DNA of 64,000 nucleotides from Acidobacteriota bacterium. Its GTDB lineage: Bacteria > Acidobacteriota > Blastocatellia > UBA7656. Each line of letters starts with the position of its first letter. The stretch's first letter is position 1. A model generated the notes under the pieces. The model saw only the letters and a program-made list of their open reading frames with translations, searched no databases and had not been told where the DNA came from. A program made the position numbers and the translations under genes. Location: assembly GCA_040754075.1 (NCBI GenBank), contig JBFMDH010000039.1, positions 1 to 64,000 on the forward strand, in the 5' to 3' direction. Below, piece by piece: positions 8,100 to 18,009 of the stretch.

Positions 8100-9674
8100 A
8101 TGATAAAGAAAATTCCCGATATTTTTTTAATTTCTGCGATAGCTTCGATTTTATCCATCACCGCATTTCTCTATTTCTACCATCACAATATGACCAATCT
8201 ATACGGCGATGGCATTGCCCATGTGAACATCGCTCGTAAAGTTGTCGATAGCCCTGACGATTCGCTCTGGCAGAGGTATATGCAAATCGGCTCGCCGTGG
8301 CTTCCATTGCAAACCGTGTTGATGTTGCCGCTGGTGGCTAATGATTGGCTTTGGCGCACAGGCGTTGCCGGAAGTTTGATTTCAATGTTTTTTTTCATCA
8401 TCACGGCGATTTCCATCTGGCAACTCGCGAGATCGCTTTATGCGAAAGAAGCCAACGGCTACAAAAATATTTTGCCCTTCGTGTCGTTCGGCATTTTCGC
8501 GCTTAATCCAAGCGTGTTGTTTATGCAATCGACGCCGATGACCGAGTTGGTGTTTATGGGCGCTTTGGCGTTTGCCATCTGGATGTTGCAACGCTGGACT
8601 GAGGAACAAACCTCTCGGCGATTAATGATTGCGGCGGTTGCAATGACCGTAGCGACGATGGCGCGATACGAAGCCTGGGCGGTTGCCGCAATTGCCTGCG
8701 CGTTGGCGCTTGGTTTATCAAAAGGCAACTGGCAACTGAAAATCAAAAACGCGATTTACTTTTCATTGATTGTGGCGATTTGCCCGTTGTACTGGCTCTG
8801 GCACAACCGGGCGATTTACGGCGATGCGTTGTGGTTTTTGAGAGGCCCGCATTCGGCGCGCGGTATCTATTTGCAGAATGCCGCGAATCTCGGATGGTCG
8901 CGGGTTTTTGTTGGCAATGCTTTTCTTGATGGGTTGTTGATGACCGTGACGGTGGCGGCTTGTGTCGGGATAATTACGATTTTGCTGGGATTTTCGGGGT
9001 TTTTAAGACTGGTTATCACCCGCAAACGAGCCTTAATCGAACACGCGCCTTTGTTGCTTTTCATTGTGCCGTTTTTCTTTCACTGCCTGAGTCTCTATCG
9101 CGGCGAGATTCAGATTTTTCCGTTGAGCGCCTTCGGACTTTTAAATGTGCGTTACGGGTTGCCGCATTTGATGGCGCTGGCGTTATTCATTCCGGCGTTG
9201 ATTCCGCTGTTTGTCCGCTTGGGTAAAATCACCTCGATTGTAATCATCTGCGCGATGGTCGCCTTTCAATATTTTTATTTGATTTCGGATGGCGTGTCGC
9301 AACTGGCGGTCTATCAGGAAGGCTACCGCAACGGGGTGAATTCCGAAGCGGCGCGGCAATGGGCGAAAGTTGCCGCGTTCACCAGCGCCAATCCGCCGCC
9401 GACAAAAATTTTGATGCAGACCGGGTCGCTTGGGCCAGTGGTTTCGCAAGGCAGATTGAAATACGCCGAGATTATTCACGAAGGCACTTCGCGGTGGCAT
9501 CAATTCGATAAGGCGATTCCCGAAGATATTGAAACGATTATTATTGAGAAGCGGGATGCGCTCGATGAACGGTTGAAAAATAATCCGGTGTTGATGATGG
9601 ATTTTTCGCAGAATTTTCGAGAACAGTTTGCTGCCGGTAATATCAGAATTTTTAAGCGAATTCCGAATCCATAA
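8100..9674 (+). CDS. Polytopic membrane glycosyltransferase-like protein (GT-C type)
   Basis: About 524 residues with around ten hydrophobic helices and the early extracytoplasmic motif YGDGIAHVNIAR after the first helix. This is the position where GT-C/GT39-like enzymes carry their catalytic acidic residue. It would use a lipid-linked sugar donor at the outer face of the cytoplasmic membrane, by analogy only. The frame stays open back to 7746, over the lipoprotein gene and attC-like site, so I chose the ATG at 8100, just before the first transmembrane helix (FLISAIASILSITAFLYFY). No clear ribosome-binding site precedes it; the cassette-like insertion may have replaced the native leader. C-terminal 130 residues are soluble. 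Confidence 0.65.
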   Translation: MIKKIPDIFLISAIASILSITAFLYFYHHNMTNLYGDGIAHVNIARKVVDSPDDSLWQRYMQIGSPWLPLQTVLMLPLVANDWLWRTGVAGSLISMFFFIITAISIWQLARSLYAKEANGYKNILPFVSFGIFALNPSVLFMQSTPMTELVFMGALAFAIWMLQRWTEEQTSRRLMIAAVAMTVATMARYEAWAVAAIACALALGLSKGNWQLKIKNAIYFSLIVAICPLYWLWHNRAIYGDALWFLRGPHSARGIYLQNAANLGWSRVFVGNAFLDGLLMTVTVAACVGIITILLGFSGFLRLVITRKRALIEHAPLLLFIVPFFFHCLSLYRGEIQIFPLSAFGLLNVRYGLPHLMALALFIPALIPLFVRLGKITSIVIICAMVAFQYFYLISDGVSQLAVYQEGYRNGVNSEAARQWAKVAAFTSANPPPTKILMQTGSLGPVVSQGRLKYAEIIHEGTSRWHQFDKAIPEDIETIIIEKRDALDERLKNNPVLMMDFSQNFREQFAAGNIRIFKRIPNP

Positions 9675-9880
9675 ACCGGTTGGCTTGCTTTAAACAATGA
9701 CACAGGAGGTTGATGGAAAAGACCGGGATTGGGTTGCAAGTTGATTTTGAGCTTAATGGTTTTCCATATTAACCATCCTTTTAAACCTCCATCAAAATAT
9801 CCGTATCTTTAAAGAATACTTCATTCAGTGATGACAATTTTTTGCCTTATAGGTATGCTTATCGGGAATCTGAAAAACGC

Positions 9881-12046
9881 ATGTCGAGAATAGACAAATA
9901 TTTAATCATTGAAGAAATCGGACGTGGCGGGATGGGTGCGGTTTATAAAGCCTTACATCCGCAATTTAAAAAACTCATCGCCATCAAAGAAGTCCGCGCC
10001 GATTTAGCCAATGACCCGGAAATCCGCCGTCGTTTCGAGCAGGAGATTGAACTGCTCGCGCAACTGCCGACCCATCCGAATATTGTTACCGTCCGTGATG
10101 CGCTGGTTTGGGAAAGTAAACTTTATATCATCATGGATTACATCGAAGGGCGCACGCTCGGCGACGTCATCAAAGAAGGCGCGGTGACCGCAGACCGCGC
10201 CGCAACCCTGCTTGAACAGATTCTTTCAGGGCTTGAAGCCATCCATTCACGCGGCATTGTGCATCGCGATTTGAAAAGCGGCAATATCCTGCTTGATAAA
10301 GAAGGCAATGCTTACATCACTGATTTCGGAATTGCCGAATATGCGCATCGGCAATCGAGCGGCGCGGTCATGGCAACGCCGCGTTATGCCGCGCCCGAAC
10401 TGCTTGACCCCAGCCTCAAAGGCACCGACCAGCAGATTGATATTTATGCAACCGGCATGCTCGCTTATGAAATGATACTCGGCGAGCAGGGGTTTCGCCG
10501 GGCGTTTCCCGAAGTCTATGACGGCAACAAAGGCAATGAAGCAGAGAAGTGGTTGCGCTGGCATAAAAATCGTGCCCTTTCTGCAAGAAACCTCTCGGAC
10601 ATCAATCCCGCAATCCCTTATCCGTTGGCAAGAATTGTGGCGCGAATGATGACCAAGGACGTCAATCATCGCTACAAAGATGCCAGTGAAATTCGCAGAG
10701 ATTTAAACAATTTTCTTGCTAAAAGGGCGACACAGGTTTTGCCTAAGGAAGGGATGCAAAATGCCTTTGTGCCGGACACCCAATACACCATTCCGATTTC
10801 GGTATCGGGAATTTCCAACTCAACTGCGCCCAACGTTCAGGAACCGCAAACCCCCAATTCATTTATCCCGAATACCTCTGTGACGCCGGGGCTACAGACT
10901 TCGCCAACTCCTGATGTGGCGATAACCGGCGTGACACCCACGAAAAATTATTTATGGTTGGGGATTGCGGCGGGCAGCGGCTTGGCGCTGATTGCGCTGC
11001 TGGTTGGCGTGTATCTCATCTTCTTTGCGGGTTCAACGACGCTCATTATTCAGAATGCGCCGCCTGAAAGCGCGGTTTATGTCGATGATGTCAAGCAAGG
11101 CGTAACCGATGCCAGCGGCATTTTGAAAATTACCAAAGTGAAAGATGGCAATGTGAATATCCGTGTCACCCACGAAGGCTACACGGAGTTCAATACCGTG
11201 GTTGCCTTGGAAAGCGGCGCGGAGCGAACCATTGCCGCGCGCCTTGAAAAACTCGGCGGAACCACCAAAACCTCAACTCCCAATGACAAAGAGATTGATT
11301 ATAACGGCGCGATGGTCTTAATTCCCGCGGGTGAATTTGCAATGGGCGATAACAATTACAATCAAGATGAAAAGCCTGTGCATACGGTCGATGTGCCGGC
11401 ATTCTACATTGATAAATTTGAAGTCACCAATGCCCAGTATAAAAAATTCTGCGAAGAAACCGGGCGACCAACGCCGACCATAACGGCATACCATAGCGAT
11501 TATTTTAATCAGAATCCCAATGCGCCGGTCATTGGCGTGAGTTATTCGGATGCCCTCGCTTATGCGAACTGGGCAGGGAAACGTTTGCCTACGGAAGTTG
11601 AATGGGAAAAGGCTGCATCGTGGGATGAGGCGACAAAAAAGAAACGCGCTTTTCCGTGGGGCGAGGCATCGGATACCGCCCGCGCCAATTTCGGGCAGAA
11701 GATGCGCACTCCAGCGCCCGTCGGGCAGTTCTCAAATGGCGCAAGCGCCTATGGGGTGATGGATATGGCGGGCAATGCCAGTGAATGGGTCGATAGCTTT
11801 TATCAGGCTTACCAGGGGAATACCTCGCAAAATGCCGATTTTGGCACCACCTATCGGGTGGCGCGCGGCGGCAGTTTTCGTTCTCCGGGGGCAGAGGTGC
11901 GCACCACCCATAGAGAAAAAGTTTTACCTGATACCAAAGAGGGCATCGACCCGCAGACCGGAAAAAATAGTTATACGGCATATGGCTTTCGTTGCGCGGT
12001 TTCCGCCAGCGACCCTAAACTGCAAGAGCGTCTATCGAAAAAATAG
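9881..12046 (+). CDS. Ser/Thr protein kinase with PEGA and FGE-sulfatase domains
   Basis: A membrane-anchored kinase of 721 residues. The kinase domain (residues about 7-285) has the glycine loop GRGGMGAVY (14-22), catalytic lysine K36, HRDLKSGN (D130) and DFG (148-150), all intact. A proline/threonine-rich linker follows, then one transmembrane helix (WLGIAAGSGLALIALLVGVY). A PEGA domain (TLIIQNAPPESAVYVDD) comes next, then a formylglycine-generating-enzyme-like domain (AMVLIPAGEFAMGD to YGFRCAVS). The frame extends upstream to a TTG at 9842, but the ATG at 9881 starts the conserved kinase region. The PEGA and FGE parts should be outside the membrane and may sense a ligand. The protease gene starts 22 bases downstream, so the two are likely co-transcribed. 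Confidence 0.9.
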   Translation: MSRIDKYLIIEEIGRGGMGAVYKALHPQFKKLIAIKEVRADLANDPEIRRRFEQEIELLAQLPTHPNIVTVRDALVWESKLYIIMDYIEGRTLGDVIKEGAVTADRAATLLEQILSGLEAIHSRGIVHRDLKSGNILLDKEGNAYITDFGIAEYAHRQSSGAVMATPRYAAPELLDPSLKGTDQQIDIYATGMLAYEMILGEQGFRRAFPEVYDGNKGNEAEKWLRWHKNRALSARNLSDINPAIPYPLARIVARMMTKDVNHRYKDASEIRRDLNNFLAKRATQVLPKEGMQNAFVPDTQYTIPISVSGISNSTAPNVQEPQTPNSFIPNTSVTPGLQTSPTPDVAITGVTPTKNYLWLGIAAGSGLALIALLVGVYLIFFAGSTTLIIQNAPPESAVYVDDVKQGVTDASGILKITKVKDGNVNIRVTHEGYTEFNTVVALESGAERTIAARLEKLGGTTKTSTPNDKEIDYNGAMVLIPAGEFAMGDNNYNQDEKPVHTVDVPAFYIDKFEVTNAQYKKFCEETGRPTPTITAYHSDYFNQNPNAPVIGVSYSDALAYANWAGKRLPTEVEWEKAASWDEATKKKRAFPWGEASDTARANFGQKMRTPAPVGQFSNGASAYGVMDMAGNASEWVDSFYQAYQGNTSQNADFGTTYRVARGGSFRSPGAEVRTTHREKVLPDTKEGIDPQTGKNSYTAYGFRCAVSASDPKLQERLSKK

Positions 12047-12067
12047 ATAGTCTGAGCGAGGCAGGAC

Positions 12068-13315
12068 ATGAAGCGACTATCGAAAATTCAATGCGCATCG
12101 GCGTTCCTATTTGCGCCGCTGGTGGTGGCGGGCGTGGTTTGCGCAACCCACACAAATTTATCCAAAGTCGGACAGAAAAAATCGCCGGTTTCGGCAGAAA
12201 CCCGCGTCCTTGCCCGACAAGCGGCGCTGGCGGTCGGCTTAATTTCGGTTCGCAATACCAATGAAGTCACCGCGCCGAAGCCGCGAGGCTCTGCGGTCAT
12301 CGTCAACAGCAATGGATTGGTGGCGACCAATTATCACGTCATCAGGCAGGACAATTTCGACAGGCTATTTGATGAGCTATTCATCACCTTGTCAACCGGC
12401 GATTTTGCCAGCGCCTCCGCGAAACGCTATCGCCTGAGAACGGTTTCCGTCAATAAAATCCAGGACCTTGCATTACTAAAAATTGTCGCAGATGGCGCAG
12501 GCAAACCGCTCGCCTCAAACGCTATCTTTCCGTCCCTGCCGATGGGCGATTCCAACAAAGTCAAATTGCTCGACGATATCATCATCATCGGCTTTCCCGA
12601 AAAAGGCGGCACCACGATAACGATTAATGCCGGCATGGTCGAGGGTCTCGATAACCTTGAAAGCTGGATAAAGACCGATGCGCGATTGATTCATGGCAAC
12701 AGCGGTGGTGCGGCAATCAACAGCGAAGGCAAATTGATTGGCATCCCTACGAAAGTGCTGGCGGATTCGCGCAAAGTGGATAAAGACGGCGATGGCTTTC
12801 CCGATGAAGTGACTTCGCTCGGCTCGGTCGGTTTTTTGCGACCCGCGAATCTTTTGGCGCGAATGATTGAACAACTGAGCAACAGCGACCGCGCGATGGC
12901 AAAAAATATTCCTTCAGGCAGCGGTAGCCAATCCACGCAAAGCCCACCTGCGCCTAAACCGAATGCGACGCCGAAAGTGACGATGCGACCGCCTCCTTCA
13001 ATGACGGAACCGGCGACGGGTCAATCAAGCGGTGAGTTGATCGTTCGCGGAACCATGCGGGCAACCAATAATGGTTCGCCGGTTGCCGGAGCGCGCGTGG
13101 GGATTGTGCCGCTTGGCGCGTCAACCATTACACCGGAAAATTTATTGACCTGGTGCAGCACCGACGCCAACGGCGCTTTCATTATGAATAAGTCGCTGCC
13201 CGCCGGTCGCTATACCTTAAAAGCCCGCGCCCTGGGTTATGAACCTTACTCGAAAGATATTGAAATCAGCGCAAGCAACAATCGCTTTATTATTGAACTC
13301 AGAAAGGCGCAATGA
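12068..13315 (+). CDS. Secreted trypsin-like serine protease with carboxypeptidase-regulatory domain
   Basis: A protein of 415 residues. The N-terminus is a signal peptide or anchor (SAFLFAPLVVAGVVCA). A trypsin/HtrA-type protease domain (about 55-275) has an apparent triad: H90 in TNYHVI, D133 in QDLALLKI and S212 in GNSGGAAI. A proline-rich linker (about 290-320) follows. A carboxypeptidase regulatory-like beta-sandwich (GELIVRGTMRATNNGSPVAGARV to RFIIELRKAQ) closes the protein. No PDZ domain is visible, unlike DegP. It directly follows the kinase gene, with GAGGCAGGAC before the ATG, suggesting the two act in one envelope pathway. Confidence 0.85.
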   Translation: MKRLSKIQCASAFLFAPLVVAGVVCATHTNLSKVGQKKSPVSAETRVLARQAALAVGLISVRNTNEVTAPKPRGSAVIVNSNGLVATNYHVIRQDNFDRLFDELFITLSTGDFASASAKRYRLRTVSVNKIQDLALLKIVADGAGKPLASNAIFPSLPMGDSNKVKLLDDIIIIGFPEKGGTTITINAGMVEGLDNLESWIKTDARLIHGNSGGAAINSEGKLIGIPTKVLADSRKVDKDGDGFPDEVTSLGSVGFLRPANLLARMIEQLSNSDRAMAKNIPSGSGSQSTQSPPAPKPNATPKVTMRPPPSMTEPATGQSSGELIVRGTMRATNNGSPVAGARVGIVPLGASTITPENLLTWCSTDANGAFIMNKSLPAGRYTLKARALGYEPYSKDIEISASNNRFIIELRKAQ

Positions 13316-13509
13316 TTCCGGTTTTCATCCGTCACCCTTCACGCGACTTTAGCCTGCATGATATTATCGCCTACTCAAAAATATGCTGATTGATAGTTGG
13401 CATTTCTAAACTTAAGCGAGCCGATTGATGCTGCGCCTCGGCGTTCACCGTTAAGAAATTGAGTTGGACTCAAAATTCAATATTGTCTCACCGGAAAGAG
13501 TAAAGCTTT

Positions 13510-16500
13510 ATGAAAAATAATCTGGCTAAATATTTACTTGAAAAACAACCGGGTAAACTTGCGATGGCAAATCGAAAAGTTCATGCCCGTAGGCTGATTA
13601 GCGTAGGATTTTTTGCATTTATCATTGTCAGTCTCATGACCGTTACGATGCGCGGACAGGCGCAATCCCCCTGCGATACGGGCATAATTACAGTTGCCGG
13701 CACACCCTGTAAAACCAACCAACCGACGAAAGTAGTTTTTTTAATTGACCGTTCGGGCAGTATGTCGCCGCGCGGTCAAACCTACAACGCGCAGATTGAA
13801 GGCATCATGAAAACGTTGCGCGACCCGACGATTATTTCGCGTGATGGTTCGGTTGAAGTCGGTATCGTGGTCTTCGCCGGTGGCGCCAACGTTTTGTTGG
13901 TTCAGGATAAAGCCTTAACCCGCATTGATTCCTTAACCGCCGCCGAAAATGTGGCACAGGCGGTCGGTAATTTGAAATGCGCGGATCTCTCAAGTGGCAT
14001 TGCGCCTTGCCCTGCCGGTGAAACCAGTATGACTTCGGCAATTTTTACGGCAGATGTTTTAGTCAGTCAAAATGGCGCGACTAATGCCAATCGTCTGTTC
14101 ATTCTGTCAACCGATGGACAGACTTCAACCGGCGATATTGCTGAAGCGGTCGGTCGGGTTGCGGCAGCGCAAAAGGCTGCGACGACGCTGGGTGTCGGTT
14201 TTGAACTGGATGTGATTTTAATGGGGCTTGACCCGGCGACGCCGGAATTTGCCATCAATAAAGCCAACGTCGATGCGTTGGTTTATCCGCCGCCGGTTGA
14301 TGCGCTTCCAGGCGCGACATTAGTTTTAGCCAATGGTGATTGCAATGTTTCAGCGACCGGCACAGCAAACCCCGATTGTCAGCGACAAATCAGTGATTTT
14401 GCGAGTGATGTTCGCGACATTTTACGAAGCGGGATTATCAGCACCAACTATGTGGTTAATACCGAAGTTGATACCGCGCCGGGGGCAACGCCGGGTACAA
14501 CTCTATCGCTTCGTCAAGCCATCGAAGCCGCAAATTGCAACGGTGGTGACGCGAACATTACTTTCGCCGAATCTCTACGCGGCACAACCATTCGCCCGCT
14601 GATTCCGCTTCCGGCGCTTGTCAGACCGAACATCAATATCAACGGTTGCGACGGTGAAAACTGCGCGCCGATTGTCACCATTGATGGCGTCAATACTGAT
14701 TCGGATGCCGGTGAAGCCCACCGCGATGGCATTTTAATTCGCTCGTACAATAACACGGTGCGTGGATTGCGCATCATCAATTTTGACCGCGCAGGGATTG
14801 CCATTGACCCGATTTGTCCTGCGGACGTGACGGTCAACAACACGGTTGCTCAGAATGTGCTTGAAGCCAATGATGAAGTGGGGGTATTGGTGCTTGACCC
14901 GGAAGTTGCCCGCGCCATTGCTCACAGCACCGGCAATACCATTTCGCGCAACAACATTTCCGATAGCCCGGTGTTGATTGATTTGGGCGGTGATGGTCTC
15001 ACGCCAAATGATGAAGGCGATGCCGACACGGGTCCTAATCTGTTAGTCAATTTCCCCGATTCAATTAATGTGGTCACCGGCGAAAACAACCTTGTCAATA
15101 TCACCGGACAGGTGAATGGCGCTGCGGCTGTGGGTTCCGTGGTGGAACTGTTTGCCGTAACCAACTTCACAGTGGTTTCCAACGTCATTGTGATTGGTGG
15201 GGTCAATCATATCGGCACTGCTGAAACCGACGGCACCGGCGCATTTTCAGCTACGGGGCTTGCAACTTCGCCGGTTGGCATTTACACGGCAACAGTGACC
15301 GACATTGAAGGCAACACTTCGGAATTGTTGATTGATGCAGCCAACACCAAGCCCGGTCGCTCGATAGCTGCCGCTGCCACTCCGATTGCTTTCGGTGAAG
15401 TGACGGTCGGCACGACTTCGCCTGCAAAGCCCGTGCAGATAACCAACAACGGCAATGCGCCGCTGGTGATTACAGGCTGTACGGTTGTTAAATGCGCGAC
15501 CGCTGACCCCGACAACACGGCGCGATTTGCGGTGACCAATTGCCCGACTGCGGCGATTAATCCGGGGCAGAGCGTCAATGTCAACGTGACGGTTACACCT
15601 AACGCCTGCGGCGCGATAAAAGCCTGTGTGCAATTTACGACGAACGATCCGCTCAGACCGCAAATCACTTCCGAATTGACGGCTACCGGCAATGCTGTCG
15701 GTCAGGGCAGAGTGACGATTGAAGGCGGCGGCACGACGGTTGATTTCGGCACTGTGGGGGCAAAAGGCAACGGGCTGAAATTGAAGAAACAGCCGCGTCG
15801 TCAATTCACCATTCAAAACACCGGTTGCCAACCACTGACTTTAACGCTCGCAGGATTTGTTCGCACCGGCGCGAATACGACGAATGGCAAAATCACAGGC
15901 ACCAATGACAGCGCGTTTTTCAGCATTGTGCGGTTGGCTGCCGGTGGAAATGAAACGGCGGTTACCAGCCCAATCACCTTGGGCTTTAATGAAACGGCGA
16001 CCTTCCGTGTGCGCTTCCGCCCGGCGATTCCTGCGGTGGTGAATGGCACAACCGGGCTTGCGGCGTCGAGCGTTTTACCGGACACAGTGACATCACAAGT
16101 CGTGTTTCAACAAGCTGGCTCAAGCCCGTTGATGGTTCCACTCATTGGACGGGTGACGACCGGCGTGAAGTTTATTAATCCATCGAACCCGGCAAATGAC
16201 CCGGTGGTGAATTTCACGCGCAATGGTGATGAATTCACGGTTGAGTTTTCCTTGTTCGATGCGAATTTGAATACCACGCGCGCGACCTTTGATTTTGTTG
16301 ACCGTAGCGGTCGCGCGGTGCAGACGGTTGATGTCGATCTGGCATCGCAGATTCAGGCGCGAGGCTTAGTCACAGGGCAGAGCTTTACGGTGACGCAGAA
16401 ATTCACCGGCGCGAAAGACAATCCCAATGTTTCACTGGTGCGCATCAACGTCACGGATGGCGAATCAAACGCCTCGGGCAGCGCCGATTTGGTGGTACTC

Positions 16501-16794
16501 AGTTCGCTCAAAGTTGAATCGCTCAAGGTCGAAGGCGGCGCGAAACTGGTGATGCCAGTCGTCAGGCTTGAGAATAAAAAATCGCTTTCGTTGAGAGGCG
16601 GTCTCCGACCGCGAACCTTAGCAGAGGGAACTCTTCTTCTGACTTTTGCGAGAGCCGCTTATCAAGAGTCCCCTGAATTTTTTACTGATGGTTGTAATAC
16701 GTGTTTTGATGCTAAGGGGCGATTAGCTGGAAATTATTTAGAAGAAAATAGGCTTCTCATAAATGTGAATCGCCTAACAAAGGAGAAACGCTAA
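13510..16794 (+). CDS. Large secreted VWA / CSLREA / choice-of-anchor-D protein
   Basis: A protein of 1094 residues. A signal-anchor (LISVGFFAFIIVSLMTVTM, 29-47) is followed by a von Willebrand factor A domain with the MIDAS motif DRSGSMS (80-86), which binds a divalent metal. A CSLREA-like region (TLSLRQAIEAANC) leads into a parallel-beta region. A choice-of-anchor-D type Ig-like domain (PIAFGEVTVGTTSPAKPVQITNN) and a further beta-sandwich follow. Residues from about 1025 on change character at a palindrome (GCGGTCTCCGACCGC, 16598-16612). From there the sequence is AT-richer and has no recognisable domain, possibly repeat-driven replacement of the native end. GGAAAGAG precedes the ATG. The stop overlaps the next start (TAATG). 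Confidence 0.85.
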   Translation: MKNNLAKYLLEKQPGKLAMANRKVHARRLISVGFFAFIIVSLMTVTMRGQAQSPCDTGIITVAGTPCKTNQPTKVVFLIDRSGSMSPRGQTYNAQIEGIMKTLRDPTIISRDGSVEVGIVVFAGGANVLLVQDKALTRIDSLTAAENVAQAVGNLKCADLSSGIAPCPAGETSMTSAIFTADVLVSQNGATNANRLFILSTDGQTSTGDIAEAVGRVAAAQKAATTLGVGFELDVILMGLDPATPEFAINKANVDALVYPPPVDALPGATLVLANGDCNVSATGTANPDCQRQISDFASDVRDILRSGIISTNYVVNTEVDTAPGATPGTTLSLRQAIEAANCNGGDANITFAESLRGTTIRPLIPLPALVRPNININGCDGENCAPIVTIDGVNTDSDAGEAHRDGILIRSYNNTVRGLRIINFDRAGIAIDPICPADVTVNNTVAQNVLEANDEVGVLVLDPEVARAIAHSTGNTISRNNISDSPVLIDLGGDGLTPNDEGDADTGPNLLVNFPDSINVVTGENNLVNITGQVNGAAAVGSVVELFAVTNFTVVSNVIVIGGVNHIGTAETDGTGAFSATGLATSPVGIYTATVTDIEGNTSELLIDAANTKPGRSIAAAATPIAFGEVTVGTTSPAKPVQITNNGNAPLVITGCTVVKCATADPDNTARFAVTNCPTAAINPGQSVNVNVTVTPNACGAIKACVQFTTNDPLRPQITSELTATGNAVGQGRVTIEGGGTTVDFGTVGAKGNGLKLKKQPRRQFTIQNTGCQPLTLTLAGFVRTGANTTNGKITGTNDSAFFSIVRLAAGGNETAVTSPITLGFNETATFRVRFRPAIPAVVNGTTGLAASSVLPDTVTSQVVFQQAGSSPLMVPLIGRVTTGVKFINPSNPANDPVVNFTRNGDEFTVEFSLFDANLNTTRATFDFVDRSGRAVQTVDVDLASQIQARGLVTGQSFTVTQKFTGAKDNPNVSLVRINVTDGESNASGSADLVVLSSLKVESLKVEGGAKLVMPVVRLENKKSLSLRGGLRPRTLAEGTLLLTFARAAYQESPEFFTDGCNTCFDAKGRLAGNYLEENRLLINVNRLTKEKR

Positions 16795-17804
16795 TGATGA
16801 AACATAAATTTACTGCAACCACGCTCAGTGTTTTATTGGGTTTTTGTCTGGTCGTTTTATCGTTGCCGAAAGCTGTTGCGGCGAAATCAGGTGACGATGA
16901 ACCGGTGATTCGTTTGCGCGCTAACCCTGGCATTGCGCCGCTTGGCAAACTCTATTCGCTTGGCGCAATTTCCATCAATGGCAAACCGACAAGCGGTGAA
17001 CAGTTCATCTGGGGCGGGGAACTCTTGCAAGCGTTTTCTCAAAGCGCCAACGTGAGGGTTGAGGCGGTTGCCGAGCTTACCTTGAAACGCGGCGCTATGG
17101 TGCGACTGGCAACCTCGAATACTTATCAAAACGAGTCATCGCGCGGCGTGTTGGTGGCATCGCTGCTTACAGGCGATTTAAATATTCGACTGGAAGACGG
17201 GGTGAGCGCCTACATTCAAGCGGGCGCATCCATCATCACCGCATCAAACGGCGCAGCTTTTAAAGTCACCACCCGCGAAGGTCGCGCGACGGCTGAAGCC
17301 TCACGCGGCACAGTTGAAATTGCGCAAACCACTCAACCCCGATTTACGGTTAAGCCTATCGGTATGGGCGCGACCAACAGTGTGGTGGCGCGCAGCACAC
17401 GCCAATTGCAGGTGCAGGTGACCGACGAAAACGATAAACCGGTTCCCGACATTCCGATTATTTTTGCTCTGGGCGCTACCGGTTCGGGAACGCTCGGTTC
17501 CGGTTCAAGCGCCGGAACGACGTTGACGGTGCGAACCGACGCGCAGGGCATGGCGCGGGCGCAATTTAATGCGGGCGATGCCGGAACTTCGACCGATATT
17601 TCCGCAACCGTCGAAGGCACACGTTATTCGTGGACGGGAACGTTCAGCGCCGTGAAAGCCGCAGCCGGGTTCTGGAATCCGCTTACCACCACGCTGGTTG
17701 TCGCAGGCGCGGCTGTGGGAGTCGGGCTTGGGGTTTATTACGGCACACGCGACAACAACAACGACCCGATTCGCCAAAGCGGTAATCCTGATGTCAGACC
17801 TTAA
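16794..17804 (+). CDS. Secreted FecR-like / bacterial Ig-like protein
   Basis: A protein of 336 residues with a signal peptide (LSVLLGFCLVVLSLPKAVAA). A FecR-like beta-rich region (ELTLKRGAMVRLATSN, GVLVASLLTGDLNIRL, IITASNGAAFKVTTREG) is followed by a Big-1/invasin-type Ig domain (QLQVQVTDENDKPVPDIPI to TSTDISATVEG). Close to the end there is a transmembrane helix (TTLVVAGAAVGVGLGVYYG). Its ATG overlaps the stop of the VWA gene by one base, so the two are translationally coupled and probably form a surface assembly. FecR-type domains are also found in proteins signalling to ECF sigma factors; one lies 2.7 kb downstream, but a direct link is inference. Confidence 0.75.
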   Translation: MMKHKFTATTLSVLLGFCLVVLSLPKAVAAKSGDDEPVIRLRANPGIAPLGKLYSLGAISINGKPTSGEQFIWGGELLQAFSQSANVRVEAVAELTLKRGAMVRLATSNTYQNESSRGVLVASLLTGDLNIRLEDGVSAYIQAGASIITASNGAAFKVTTREGRATAEASRGTVEIAQTTQPRFTVKPIGMGATNSVVARSTRQLQVQVTDENDKPVPDIPIIFALGATGSGTLGSGSSAGTTLTVRTDAQGMARAQFNAGDAGTSTDISATVEGTRYSWTGTFSAVKAAAGFWNPLTTTLVVAGAAVGVGLGVYYGTRDNNNDPIRQSGNPDVRP

Positions 17805-18009
17805 GGTTGATTGAAAGGATTGGTTAGATTCACACCCATAGAGGCTCTGTTTGTTGCAACCGAACCCAACGGTTTGAGCGAACTGGCTATCTATGGGTTT
17901 TTATTTTTTTGATTTTGTGGTTGATTGTTTTCGCCACAACAAAGAAAATGTTTATGTTTTAGCCACCTTTGCTCTTCCACGATTGCATCACAAACCTTGC
18001 GAGGTTTTT

